Assembly (NCBI GenBank): GCA_024639405.1
Contig: JAHEIL010000017.1
Span: 1-64,000, forward strand
Direction: 5' to 3'
Source of the DNA: Crocinitomicaceae bacterium
GTDB lineage: Bacteria > Bacteroidota > Bacteroidia > Flavobacteriales_D > Crocinitomicaceae
DNA length: 64,000 nt
A program made the position numbers and the translations under genes. Shown here one piece after another: positions 46,901 through 56,219 of the stretch; position 1 is the stretch's first letter, and each line of letters begins with the position of its first letter. The notes beneath the pieces were generated by a model. That model saw nothing but the letters and a program-made list of their open reading frames with translations. It did not search any database and was not told the origin of the DNA.

Positions 46901-49597
46901 AATGTAATCATTTTAGATACTATTTCACCTATTGTAACTTGTCCAAATGACACAACAATTATAAGTAATGGTTCAACTTGTGGGAAGCTTTATACTTGGA
47001 CAGCACCAACATTTTCTGACAATTGTGATACAAATCCAATACTTACACTTTCAAGTTTACCCAGTGGTTTACAAAATGGATCTACATTTCCAATTGGCAC
47101 TTCTACACTAACATATACTGTAATAGATGCTTCTGGTAATTCAACACAATGTTCATTTATCGTAACTGTAATTGACACTACTAATCCTGTAATTAGCGCA
47201 TGCCCAAGTGATACGAATCTGAACAATTTAATTGGAATGTGTTCTGCAAACTATACATGGATTCCTCCTCAATTTAATGATAATTGCGACGATAGTTTAA
47301 CTGTTTGGTACGAAAGCTCACCAACAGCTGGACTAACCAATGGTAGTGCATTTCCATTTGGAAAAACTGTAATAACTTATTTTGTACAAGATAATTATGG
47401 AAATATTGATTCTTGCATATTTGAAATAAACGTTGTTGATAATGAAAGTCCACAAATAATAAATTGTGGACTAGATACACTACTTTCAAATGATCTTGGA
47501 ATTTGTGGAAAAGTATATACTTGGATTACGCCAACTTTTACAGATAATTGCGACAATGCACCAACTATAATTTTAACAAGTTGGCCTACAATTGGACTTC
47601 AAAATGGAGATACACTTCCTGTTGGCACAACTTATTTCAAGTACTTTGTAACAGATGAATATGGAAATTCAGATTCTTGTATGTTTGAAATCACCGTTCA
47701 AGACAATGAAGCACCATCATTTTTAAACTGTGCATCAGACACTACTATCAATAACAATATAGATATTTGTTCCGCTATTTTCAATTGGAATTCACCTTTA
47801 ATTCTGGATAATTGTGATGGCAGTCCTTCATTAAGCTTTCAAACTTTTCCAACGACAAATTTAATTTCAGGAGATCTATTTCCGTTAGGTCAAACAACAA
47901 TTCAGTACACGGCAATAGACTCCATAGGAAATGAATCAACATGTAGTTTTGTTGTAAATGTTATTGATGTACAAGATCCAGTTATTTTTAATTGTCCTAC
48001 AGACACTATTTTATCGAATGAAGCCACAATTTGTGGAGCGCATGTTACTTGGATCACTCCTACTTTTTCAGATAATTGTGATACAAATTTAACCATCACT
48101 TTATCAAGTTCACCAACTGCGGGATTACAAAATGGTGCTATTTTTCCAGTTGGAATTACCACAATGAACTACCTAATTGTCGATAATTTTGGTAATCAAG
48201 TAAACTGCTCATTTACAATTGAAATACTAGATAATGAATTTCCTGTTATTCAAAATATACCCACACAAATTTTAAATTTTTGTGACGGTGACAATGTAGA
48301 TTGGGCAACTATTTTAGCTTCCGATAACTGCTCAATCGAAACTTTTGATTACAAAACTTCTCCTACCCCAAATTTACTTGAGGGAACTCCATTTCCAATT
48401 GGAAACACAACTGTTACATACACTGCAATTGATCAAGCTGGAAACACAACAATTGACAGTTTTTTTGTACACGTTGAACCGCTATTAGTAGCTAAAGTAA
48501 GCGGAAAACATAAAGCATGTAAAGATGATGTTGTTTCGCTACCCATCACATTTTCATGTATCAATGGATTAGCTCCATATGAATTTATCTATTCAATTAA
48601 TGGTGGTCCGAATTTAAGTGTCATTTCTCCAAATTCAAATACAATTACAATTTTTCATCCAACTTCGATTTCTGACACCTTTAATTATCAGTTAATTAAT
48701 GTGATTGAAAGTTCTGGGAATTATTGTCCGCCTATTTTACTGGATTCAGGACAAGTAATTATATATCCATTGCCAGTTGCAACGATTATTGGCGATACGA
48801 TTGTTTGTCAATACTCTGAACCTTCAAAAATAATATTCACTGGTTCCAATGCAACACCAAATTATAGCTTTAATTATACAATAAATGGCGGTTTGAATTA
48901 TATCGTTCAAACCTTAAACAATAATGACAATTTATCAATTGAGACCATAACTTCTGAAATTGGAAATTTTGTTTATACATTAAATTTAGTAACTGAAAGT
49001 GCCAACAATTGTAAACAACAACAAGCTCAATCAATAATTATTGCCGTTAAAGCTTCACCTAGTGCTTCATTTTATTGCGCTCCTTCTTTCATAAAAGAAA
49101 CAGAAAATGTAGTCCATTTAGTAAATGAAAGTCAAGGCGAAACATCTTATCTTTGGGACTTTGATGATGGAACATATTCTTCCTCAATTTATTCTCCCTA
49201 TCATCAATTTTCTGTTGACAGTATAAATGGATATGAAGTAAAATTGACCGTGGTAAACGAATTCAATTGTGTTGATACAGCTATTAGATTTATCAATATC
49301 AAACCTGACCCATTGATTTATGTTCCCAATTCATTCACACCTGACGGTTCAAATTTGAACGATGTCTTTATCCCAAAAATGTCTAATGGAATCGATGAGA
49401 AAAATTATTCGTTCACAATTTTTAATAGATGGGGAGAAATAATTTTTGAAACGAACATCACAACTGAAGGCTGGAACGGTAAAACAAAAAACAATGAGTT
49501 AGTTCAAGATGGAGTTTATACTTGGGCGATCAAATACGCTGTTTTTGACAGTTCTAAAGTAATTGAAATGAATGGACATGTAAATTTAATGCGATAA
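43928..49597 (+). CDS. Giant HYR-repeat cell-surface protein with T9SS type B (CHU_C) domain
   Basis: 1889 residues. Signal peptide about 1-19 (LLFLQVKNFAQ). Residues about 20-920 are a series of Ig-like and SprB-like segments with regularly spaced cysteines. Residues about 1000-1515 hold six HYR modules (about 88 residues each; core TCPNDT, TWTAPTFSDNCD, FPIGTSTLTYTVIDASGN, CSF). Two further beta domains and a PKD-like domain (SYLWDFDDGTYSS, about 1735-1795) lead to the CHU_C sorting domain (VPNSFTPDGSNLNDVF, FNRWGEIIFE, NGHVNLMR). A secreted adhesin or gliding-related filament is inferred. The nearest neighbour on its 3' side is convergent. Confidence 0.87.
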   Translation: MKPLYLLIFLLFLQVKNFAQLPVFTLNTTVVPASCPNNGEISFSVTNTAVGATVIYQVYELPSNTLLSSNSTSTSINSLPPGNYSVVATQNLGAQSNSQSATVTVNSTYIPLVYGITTTQNVICGYDGVINTSITTGMPNYTYELFAGSISGSIVAPLQSSPTFTNLTNGTYIIRTFDACGNAFPSLPVNVGINPQNINNLYNQINYSSVSCDSIDVNLYLNGTSNSFPATSTLSYTDGTLHTITGNADGTFPTQTVAIANFPITFTSISTDACGNVDNFQTIATLNTSQENSHKTKALCEQFYYSFVPNNFFSNSGYTINFTNSPLGFNPLTYNANHPGVFNGSANYGGPTNPLPEGTYTAVLTNSCGLSYTLNFTTFKEIDSSLNSSVSYNNCGQSILSVYRNDLYFDSVYLIQAPNTFTQTLPFDITSSLNSNNSLVSIVLDPGFYKFKFIDSCGITRFFEINLLAPTLEVSFSQLPGCQIGYGSCIFFMNWIGTGLTSTSGIQNCWITSAPSGYGNTLPHDLSSTINTGSNYYHIGNLIPGNYTFSFKNACGDSISKTVIIDDFTFTTTNFEYTINCNYINLRFNVSTNNPSGSFEIQRNINGVWTFITSITGSNIWHNYLAFAEGDYRIIYYNTAYSSNNLAGFANRYETCVPNWSIPFSIDYPDPEIEAINSWNCGLDNYNAYVTATGAGPITYKILKYNGAPFLVNNGNNPLFTNLSEGLYLFQIIDVCGNIRTRYMEIRFINNYIFPDSICDNQNGSLSIYGFSALNTILGFKWWKGSDPSTILSTTTSLNFTPYNNSIHQGEYFVQIYSISNPALCPDTVSYILNTAIIPSAGLDSSAQICNDNTIIDLSQFLSTNATSGGYWSDTVNNLTFYGNQLDLSTTPNDTIHVLYIVEGACNFKDTAVFTFNVIQLDSVQVIHCPSDTIIYGCPQIVDWNTPIFFTSCSTLNALSNFNENDFFPQDTTLVNYTCNGPLGDIKTCNFNVIILDTISPIVTCPNDTTIISNGSTCGKLYTWTAPTFSDNCDTNPILTLSSLPSGLQNGSTFPIGTSTLTYTVIDASGNSTQCSFIVTVIDTTNPVISACPSDTNLNNLIGMCSANYTWIPPQFNDNCDDSLTVWYESSPTAGLTNGSAFPFGKTVITYFVQDNYGNIDSCIFEINVVDNESPQIINCGLDTLLSNDLGICGKVYTWITPTFTDNCDNAPTIILTSWPTIGLQNGDTLPVGTTYFKYFVTDEYGNSDSCMFEITVQDNEAPSFLNCASDTTINNNIDICSAIFNWNSPLILDNCDGSPSLSFQTFPTTNLISGDLFPLGQTTIQYTAIDSIGNESTCSFVVNVIDVQDPVIFNCPTDTILSNEATICGAHVTWITPTFSDNCDTNLTITLSSSPTAGLQNGAIFPVGITTMNYLIVDNFGNQVNCSFTIEILDNEFPVIQNIPTQILNFCDGDNVDWATILASDNCSIETFDYKTSPTPNLLEGTPFPIGNTTVTYTAIDQAGNTTIDSFFVHVEPLLVAKVSGKHKACKDDVVSLPITFSCINGLAPYEFIYSINGGPNLSVISPNSNTITIFHPTSISDTFNYQLINVIESSGNYCPPILLDSGQVIIYPLPVATIIGDTIVCQYSEPSKIIFTGSNATPNYSFNYTINGGLNYIVQTLNNNDNLSIETITSEIGNFVYTLNLVTESANNCKQQQAQSIIIAVKASPSASFYCAPSFIKETENVVHLVNESQGETSYLWDFDDGTYSSSIYSPYHQFSVDSINGYEVKLTVVNEFNCVDTAIRFINIKPDPLIYVPNSFTPDGSNLNDVFIPKMSNGIDEKNYSFTIFNRWGEIIFETNITTEGWNGKTKNNELVQDGVYTWAIKYAVFDSSKVIEMNGHVNLMR
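46940..48480 (+). repeat. HYR module tandem repeats (264-bp period)
   Basis: The C-x-x-D-T position recurs at 46940, 47201, 47465, 47729 and 47993, and degenerately near 48257: 88-residue modules. Divergence between copies is much larger than in the fibre gene, so these are old duplications. Confidence 0.88.
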
Positions 49598-49643
49598 AAT
49601 ATAGCAGCAGAACTTAACAAATATTAATTAATCGAATCAAAAA

Positions 49644-50558
49644 TCAACTAACGCTAATGCTCTCTTGTTTTTTAAACAGTGACTTTTCAGAACTGATTTC
49701 AATGTCAATTCGCCCTAAATGCAATCCGCCCCAGCCTACTTGATTGATTAAAACTGGCTTTCCTTCCGAATTATTTAATTCAATTGGTTTTTCCATAAAA
49801 GTATGGGTATGACCACCTAAAATGATGTCAATATTGCTTGTTTGAGCTGCTAAAACACGATCTGAAACCTTATCTGTTTGGTATTCAAAACCTAGATGTG
49901 ACAAACAAATTACAACATCACATCCTTCTTTCTTAAGTATTGCTGCAACTTCATTGGCAACTTTAATTGGATTCAAATAAATCGTTTGTTCAAATTTAGA
50001 AGCAGGAACTAATCCTTCTAATTCGATTCCAATTCCAAAAACTCCAATTGAATGCTTGCCTTTTTTGAAGATGGTATAAGGCTTGGTTTTATCTTTCAAA
50101 ACTGTTTTAGAAAAATCATAATTAGCACATAAAAAAGGAAATTGTGCATGTTCACTTGCCATAAAAAACCCTTCTAAACCTGCGTCAAAATCATGATTCC
50201 CCATAGTAGCGGCATCGTAGCCTAATTCTGACATTAATTTCATTTCCAACGTACCTTTGTACTTATTGAAATAAGGTGTTCCTTGAAAAATATCTCCCGC
50301 ATCTAACAATATGACATGTTCCTCTTGTTGTCGAATGGCTTTGATTACTTCAAATCGTTTTGAAACGCCTCCCATATTTGGAAATTTACTATGATTATCA
50401 GGTAAAGGCTCAATGTTGGAATGCGTATCATTTGTATGTAAAATTGTTACTTTCGTCTTCTTTTGTTGGGTAAAAATTGTTTTACCAAATAAATTTCCAG
50501 CAAAAAACAACCCACTGGAAACCATTGCACTCTTTTTAACAAATGATCTTCTTTTCAT
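49644..50558 (-). CDS. Tat-exported 5'-nucleotidase N-terminal (metallophosphatase) domain protein
   Basis: 304 residues. A Tat signal (KRRSFVKKS, twin Arg at 3-4, hydrophobic stretch to about 25) implies folding with metals before export. The calcineurin-like phosphoesterase motifs are complete: HTNDTH at 41-46, DAGDIFQGTPY, MGNHDFD, SHLG and LGGHTHT. The usual C-terminal substrate-binding domain of UshA-type 5'-nucleotidases is missing here and is encoded by the preceding gene of the operon, 46 bases upstream. Together they should hydrolyse nucleoside 5'-monophosphates to nucleosides and phosphate in the periplasm. Confidence 0.9.
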   Translation of the reverse strand: MKRRSFVKKSAMVSSGLFFAGNLFGKTIFTQQKKTKVTILHTNDTHSNIEPLPDNHSKFPNMGGVSKRFEVIKAIRQQEEHVILLDAGDIFQGTPYFNKYKGTLEMKLMSELGYDAATMGNHDFDAGLEGFFMASEHAQFPFLCANYDFSKTVLKDKTKPYTIFKKGKHSIGVFGIGIELEGLVPASKFEQTIYLNPIKVANEVAAILKKEGCDVVICLSHLGFEYQTDKVSDRVLAAQTSNIDIILGGHTHTFMEKPIELNNSEGKPVLINQVGWGGLHLGRIDIEISSEKSLFKKQESISVS

Positions 50559-50604
50559 AAGTTTGAAATTAACTATAATATATGAACTTGGGTTGATTAT
50601 TCTA

Positions 50605-51309
50605 TTAAAATGTCACGCGAGATGTTGAGTCAACAACTAACAAACCTTGTCTCTTTACTTCTTCTATCAATGCTGAACGTAACAATTTGTAGGTGAATTT
50701 TACCTCGATTTTTTGTTGAAAAAAATCCATTTTATCCCCCCCATTCATCAAATAATCTGATGTGATCACCCAAAAGAATTTTGTTTGAGAATTGAATCCA
50801 TTTAGTTGTAATTTTCCTTGAACAAGGTTTGCGTTTGCAAGCGGTTCCCCACCAGTCTTAGTCAAGTACGATTCAATTGAATTGATCGAACTTATAGGAA
50901 GTTTCACCCAAACAAGTTCATTATCAAAAGGCATGACCTTAAAAACATCACCTACTGTAATTGATCCTTTATTAAAACTAGATCTAATTCCACCGACATT
51001 AAACAAACACATTACTGGATCAGTTAAACGAACATTATATGTTTGATTCACAAAAATTGCGTCCGCAAACCAATTGTTCATCGTTCCTTTTGGACGGGCA
51101 GTCATAAAATTTATAGGTGAAGTGCCAATAACAACATTCATTTCTTTTGCCAACGAATCTTTATAAGGCTTAACGATACTATCAATGGATGAATTTGATG
51201 GAAAAGTCGCATCTAATTTAACAATAGAAGGTTTTAAAATCACTTCTGTAACAGAAGAGCAGGCCAAAAGACCTGCTCCAATGCAAATAACTATAAAAGT
51301 TTTAATCAT
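50605..51309 (-). CDS. 5'-nucleotidase C-terminal domain lipoprotein
   Basis: 234 residues. Lipoprotein signal with lipobox LLAC (Cys 17). The remainder matches the 5_nucleotid_C domain that binds the nucleoside: NWFADAIF, FNVGGIRSSFNKGSITVGD and the PFDNELVWVKL segment. It has no catalytic metal site and needs the separate metallophosphatase encoded downstream. Being lipidated while its partner is Tat-exported and soluble, it may tether the enzyme to a membrane. Its start codon overlaps the endonuclease stop by one base. Confidence 0.87.
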   Translation of the reverse strand: MIKTFIVICIGAGLLACSSVTEVILKPSIVKLDATFPSNSSIDSIVKPYKDSLAKEMNVVIGTSPINFMTARPKGTMNNWFADAIFVNQTYNVRLTDPVMCLFNVGGIRSSFNKGSITVGDVFKVMPFDNELVWVKLPISSINSIESYLTKTGGEPLANANLVQGKLQLNGFNSQTKFFWVITSDYLMNGGDKMDFFQQKIEVKFTYKLLRSALIEEVKRQGLLVVDSTSRVTF

Positions 51310-53450
51310 TATTCAATCACAATTGATTTTTGAGCTACACCATAAGGTGTTGTTGTTTTTACAATATATGTTCCTGCTTTTAAAGTAGAACTATTCACTT
51401 TCGCTAAGACAACATTTTTAACATCAGAAGCTAAGACAACACGACCTTGAATGTCAATTATTTCATATGCTGAAATTGTAGTACCATCCACGTGTAAATT
51501 CAATTCGTTTTTTGCAGGATTTGGATATACAATAAAGTTAGAAGTCAATAGTTCATCAACAGAAGCTTGACAAGCCAATGCATCATAGGTCATGTTTGAG
51601 AAATTGATGTAACAAACAAAATCTACGCTATCCACAAAAGGATTTCTATTTCCTTGTAATGAATCAATGTAATCATTTCGTGAAATCTCCCAATTACTTG
51701 GTAAATCGTTAAAATGCCATTGTTTTAAAATTGCTTGGTTTTGAGCAGTTGGTAATGCCCAAGAATTTCCACTTACGGTTGTATAACAAACAGTTTCATA
51801 CATCATAGCTCTAGCAGCATCTCCTTTGTGTTCATCTCTTGGTTCAAAAACGGTGTTTCCATTGGCATCTTGACCAAATTTACAACCTAAATATGATTGT
51901 GTAACTGTTACAACCTTTCCTAATGGGTAATTACTTCTCAATGCATTTACCTCATCTTGATTTGTTGGGAACAAATGGTGGTAATCATTGTACTCAGGCA
52001 AAGATTGAGCAGGATTAGTCGGCATCCAAGAATGACAATATGTATGTTCTCTTGAATAACCTGTTGCAGTGAAATCAAATGGTTCAGAATAAATTTTATT
52101 TTCACCTGAATACACACACGTTACAACACGACGGTTCAAGGTTGTATCTCTTGCTGCAAATCCTTTGATCATAAAGTTTCCGTAATTACTATAAAACTGC
52201 ATGGTATGTGGATTTACCAAATTGTGTAAATCTGTTAAAAACGTTGAACTAGATGTGTTAATTCCTGCATATTCATTTGCAGGTTGCATTGTTGCAGGAG
52301 TTGTAACAGCACCAAAAAGCGGATTTGTCGTCAAATAATTGATATTTGAACCAACACCATTGTATGAAAAGATTAAAAAATGATACGCAGTAGATGCAAC
52401 GATATTGTTCGGAACAAAACTAGTTGAATTAGCAGCATAAACTACTTGAGCATCTCCAATAACATCTCCTCTTTCATAAACGGTTCCATCAACTGGTGAA
52501 GCAGTAATTGCCGATCCTTTTTTACGCAATACAATGTATCCTCCAACATTTGCAGCAGGTGTAAAAGAACCCATTACACGGTACGTTTTATTCATGGTAA
52601 ATGTTAAAGCAGTTGGTTGAGTAGTTGGTTCAGTAGCAAAATTCCCACCAATACCATTTAAATTAACAACATAAGAAGCTTCATCAGCATCATTACTAGC
52701 AATTGTCAAGACAGCTGATCTTGTACCTGCTGCACTAGGTGTGAAATTCACAATTAAATTTCCAGTAGCATTCGCTGCAACTGAAGATGGGAAAGAAGCT
52801 ACAGAAAAATCGGCTGCATTTGTTCCTGAAATTGTTGCAGATGTTATGTTTAATGCATTTCCAGTTCCTAAATTTTCAACTGTAAATGTTGTAGGTGTCA
52901 TTGTTGCAACAGGAGAAGTCAAAGTAAAAGTTCCTCCGTTTAAAACGGTTGTTGCACCTTGTTTTACATTGATTTCTTGAGCTGGTGTGGCTGCTCCTAC
53001 TGCAATTGCTACATCATCTAAACCAACATTTCCAGAAACTTTAGTCGTATAAATGAAACGAATAAAACGAGTTGCAGGCAACGGAACATCTGTAAATTGT
53101 GTGTAGGTTCCAGTTGGCAACGTTGTAAACGCATGTAAGGTTGTCCATGTTGTTCCAAACTCAGATTCTTCCACTGTGAACGTGCCGCCGTTAAAACTAT
53201 TCCCTGTGATATAATAAGTTAAATTACCAGGATTACTTGCAAAATTTATTATTAAATTATCACCAGTTGAATCGAATTTTTTAGCAGGTGGTGTATTACC
53301 TGATGCGGTATACAATAAAGACTCAGATTCTGTCCAACCGATTGGTAATGTTGGTGTAGTAAAACTCCAACTAGTTGGTAAAACAGCTTGTGAAAAACCT
53401 GTAAAACTAATCAGTAAGACTAGTAGAGAAATGTAATTCATTCTTTTCAT
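51309..53450 (-). CDS. Secreted endonuclease I with choice-of-anchor domain and T9SS type A sorting domain
   Basis: 713 residues. Signal peptide about 1-20 (SFTGFSQA). A jelly-roll-like N-terminal region, then an ASH/choice-of-anchor D domain at about 157-268 and a fibronectin-like spacer to about 375. The endonuclease I domain (EndA/NucM/Vvn type, about 395-625) has REHTYCHSWMP at 467-477, the catalytic and metal region DYHHLFPTNQDEVN at 489-502 and RNDYIDSLQGNRNPFVD at 591-607. Residues about 638-713 are a T9SS type A sorting domain (VYPNPAKNELNL, IDIQGRVVL). The enzyme should cut DNA or RNA outside the cell. Confidence 0.92.
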   Translation of the reverse strand: MKRMNYISLLVLLISFTGFSQAVLPTSWSFTTPTLPIGWTESESLLYTASGNTPPAKKFDSTGDNLIINFASNPGNLTYYITGNSFNGGTFTVEESEFGTTWTTLHAFTTLPTGTYTQFTDVPLPATRFIRFIYTTKVSGNVGLDDVAIAVGAATPAQEINVKQGATTVLNGGTFTLTSPVATMTPTTFTVENLGTGNALNITSATISGTNAADFSVASFPSSVAANATGNLIVNFTPSAAGTRSAVLTIASNDADEASYVVNLNGIGGNFATEPTTQPTALTFTMNKTYRVMGSFTPAANVGGYIVLRKKGSAITASPVDGTVYERGDVIGDAQVVYAANSTSFVPNNIVASTAYHFLIFSYNGVGSNINYLTTNPLFGAVTTPATMQPANEYAGINTSSSTFLTDLHNLVNPHTMQFYSNYGNFMIKGFAARDTTLNRRVVTCVYSGENKIYSEPFDFTATGYSREHTYCHSWMPTNPAQSLPEYNDYHHLFPTNQDEVNALRSNYPLGKVVTVTQSYLGCKFGQDANGNTVFEPRDEHKGDAARAMMYETVCYTTVSGNSWALPTAQNQAILKQWHFNDLPSNWEISRNDYIDSLQGNRNPFVDSVDFVCYINFSNMTYDALACQASVDELLTSNFIVYPNPAKNELNLHVDGTTISAYEIIDIQGRVVLASDVKNVVLAKVNSSTLKAGTYIVKTTTPYGVAQKSIVIE

Positions 53451-53467
53451 TTTTTTTATTTATTTAA

Positions 53468-56200
53468 TTAAAACCCAATTTTCAATCCCACGTTAAATCT
53501 TCTGCCCATTCCAACAAATACATTTGCTGTTGTTGCGTCAAATCCTGGACCATTTTGTGCATCTGTAATATACACTTCATTCAAAACATTCATTATACCT
53601 CCTGAAAGTGTAGCAAAATATTTTTTAAAGAATTTTATTTCATAACCAAAATTGAAATCTAACAAACCATAACTTGGCATCATCCAAGATTCTCGATCTT
53701 TGTTAGCACCAACTAATTCAACAGGGTCAAAATTGGCATAATTTTTATCAAAGTAAGTATAACGCAATTTCACGTACAAATCTTTTTTAATTTCATATCT
53801 TACACTAGCACCCAATTGAATTTGAGCTGCATCACCAACATGCACATCTTTCGCACTGAAATCGACTTGGGCAACAATGTTATTGTCTTGATCAATAATG
53901 GTTACAATATTTCCAGATGTTGTTCTCCAATCTGCAATTGAAGCTAGTCCCTCAAAGTCAATTTTAGGAGTGATTTTATAAATAAAATCCAACTCAATCC
54001 CTTTATGTAAAGCATCTAATCCATTGATGTTATAAGAATCTCCATCTAAAGTAGTATAGGTAAATTGAGGTGGTTTATTTTTCCAAATGGTATAATACAC
54101 ATTTACATTGGATGAGAATCGTTTACTTTTATAACCATAACCTAATTCAATAGAGGAAACTTTTTGATTTTGAATTTCTAAAAATGCTCTGTTTGCAATA
54201 TCAAAAACAGTATTCATTTTTGGAGCTATGTTCAGGTATCCAATATTAAAAAATACATTGTGATTTTTATTGATGTTGTAATTTGCACCTCCTTTTATTG
54301 TAGCACCCGTAAACCATTTTTCATCAGTTGTTGCAGCTCTTGCTTCAGCAGAATTAATGGTGTATTTTGTTCCATTTAATAGCATCGTATCACCGTATCC
54401 AACAGCTTGTGCATAAACTACACCATCTATTACTAAATCTTTTTTCTTGAAATAATCAATTCGTTGGTAACCAGTTGAATTAACAGATGCTGTAACAAAC
54501 GAACTCCACTTGTCTTTTTTGAATTCAACTTGACCAAAAATGCCTCCCCATTTCACCGTAGCATCATTGTAATATGCAATTTTATCACCTACTCTTTTCA
54601 TTGAATTAGAAGTGTTTCCTAAAGTTGGTGTCTGTTGATTTTCGTTGGTATTATCAATTGCATAATCACCTCCCATTAAATCGTATACACTTTGGTAATG
54701 CGAACCTCTATAATAACGCGCATCTACTCCAAACATGGACGTCCAATTTGTATTAATCTTATAATTCAAAGTTGATAATATTCCATACCATTTATGGTCA
54801 TTGTTTGAAGCTCTTAAATAATTACTTGACACATGTTCTGTTGTGCTATACAAACTTGAATAAGTCGTAGAATTATAATCATACACTGTTTGTAATTTCA
54901 ATAAACCATTGGTTGTGTCATAATCACTTAAAGGTGTTTTTAAACCAGTTCCACCGCCAGAACCAATAGACATATACAATACCGTTGTTAAGTTAAGGCG
55001 AGTAGATGGATTATAAGAATGTGTTAAATTGAATTGTGGTTTGTGGAAAAAGTTAACTTTTTCATTAAAAATTTCACCATTAATAATTCCAGAATTTGGA
55101 TTGTAACGGATTCCTCTAGCGCCGATTGTTGGAGTTGTATATTTAGAATTACTCACTTGAGACAATGAATCTAAGGATTCTTGGTAATTAATTCCTGCTT
55201 TTTCCGCTAAACCTTTATCGATAACTGCAATTGGTAAACGCGTTGTACGTTGTCCATGCGATTGAGGAGCACCATTTACCCCTAAACTAAATAAATGCTT
55301 TTTGTATTTTTTCTGAACTTTAATAAAATAAGACCAAGCATCGTCAAATGTAGCATCTGCATAACTTGTACCCCACTTTTTAGCTCCTGCAACAGTTACT
55401 CCCCAATTACCTTTCAATAAACCTGTATTGTAACTAATTGCAGTTTTAAACAATCCATAATCATTTATTTCTTGTTTGAAAGTAGCTCCCATTTTAGCAT
55501 CAATGCCTTTAGTAACAACGTTCATTGTACCTCCAACAGAAACAACAGAAAGTTTGGAAGCTCCTAAACCACGTTGCACTTGCATGTAACGCGTAATGTC
55601 ACTTAATCCATCCCAGTTACTCCAATAAACCTGTCCATTTTCCATGTCATTTACTGGAACACCATCTACCAAAACAGCAATGTTACGTTGGTCGAATCCT
55701 CGAATAGAAACACGCGCATCGCCTGCTCCACCACCTTGTTCTGTTGCATAAGCACCGGGGGTAGAATTTAAAATCATGGGTAAATCGCGTGTTCCTAAAT
55801 CTTCTGTAATTTGTTTAGCAGTCAATTTTGAAAAAGCAATCGGTGTTTCACGGGTTTTTGCAGCATCTGCTTTAACTATCACTTCATCGATACCTTTCAC
55901 ATACTTTGCTAGAGTTATATCATATTTCAATGACGTATTTCCTACTTTAAGATTAAAAATCAAGGTATCAAAACCAATACTTGTTACTTTAAAAGAATGT
56001 GTTTTGGATGCTTCAACTTGCAATTGAAATTTACCATCTAAATCAGATTTCACAATCAATGTGTTATCGCAAACAATACGAGCATCGTAAATTATTTCAT
56101 CCGTTTCTAAATCAGAAATTGTTCCACTAATTGTGACTTTAGTCTGATTAAACGCAAAAAATGAAATAAATAAAGTTAAAAAGAGTATTGAAATTTTCAT
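53468..56200 (-). CDS. TonB-dependent outer membrane receptor
   Basis: 910 residues. Signal peptide about 1-18, a CarboxypepD_reg-like domain (about 20-105, KVTISGTISDLETDEIIYDA), a plug domain (about 115-230; VSIRGFDQRNIAVLVDGVPVND is split here as two motifs, RGFDQRNIAVLVDG and VPVNDMENGQVYWSNW) and the 22-strand barrel ending in GLKIGF. No SusD-like partner is adjacent, so it is not a typical glycan-utilisation pair. Within an operon of nuclease and nucleotidase genes, oligonucleotides, nucleotides, nucleosides or phosphate are the likely ligands (inference). Confidence 0.9.
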   Translation of the reverse strand: MKISILFLTLFISFFAFNQTKVTISGTISDLETDEIIYDARIVCDNTLIVKSDLDGKFQLQVEASKTHSFKVTSIGFDTLIFNLKVGNTSLKYDITLAKYVKGIDEVIVKADAAKTRETPIAFSKLTAKQITEDLGTRDLPMILNSTPGAYATEQGGGAGDARVSIRGFDQRNIAVLVDGVPVNDMENGQVYWSNWDGLSDITRYMQVQRGLGASKLSVVSVGGTMNVVTKGIDAKMGATFKQEINDYGLFKTAISYNTGLLKGNWGVTVAGAKKWGTSYADATFDDAWSYFIKVQKKYKKHLFSLGVNGAPQSHGQRTTRLPIAVIDKGLAEKAGINYQESLDSLSQVSNSKYTTPTIGARGIRYNPNSGIINGEIFNEKVNFFHKPQFNLTHSYNPSTRLNLTTVLYMSIGSGGGTGLKTPLSDYDTTNGLLKLQTVYDYNSTTYSSLYSTTEHVSSNYLRASNNDHKWYGILSTLNYKINTNWTSMFGVDARYYRGSHYQSVYDLMGGDYAIDNTNENQQTPTLGNTSNSMKRVGDKIAYYNDATVKWGGIFGQVEFKKDKWSSFVTASVNSTGYQRIDYFKKKDLVIDGVVYAQAVGYGDTMLLNGTKYTINSAEARAATTDEKWFTGATIKGGANYNINKNHNVFFNIGYLNIAPKMNTVFDIANRAFLEIQNQKVSSIELGYGYKSKRFSSNVNVYYTIWKNKPPQFTYTTLDGDSYNINGLDALHKGIELDFIYKITPKIDFEGLASIADWRTTSGNIVTIIDQDNNIVAQVDFSAKDVHVGDAAQIQLGASVRYEIKKDLYVKLRYTYFDKNYANFDPVELVGANKDRESWMMPSYGLLDFNFGYEIKFFKKYFATLSGGIMNVLNEVYITDAQNGPGFDATTANVFVGMGRRFNVGLKIGF

Positions 56201-56219
56201 ACAAGACTTTTTTCTTAAT

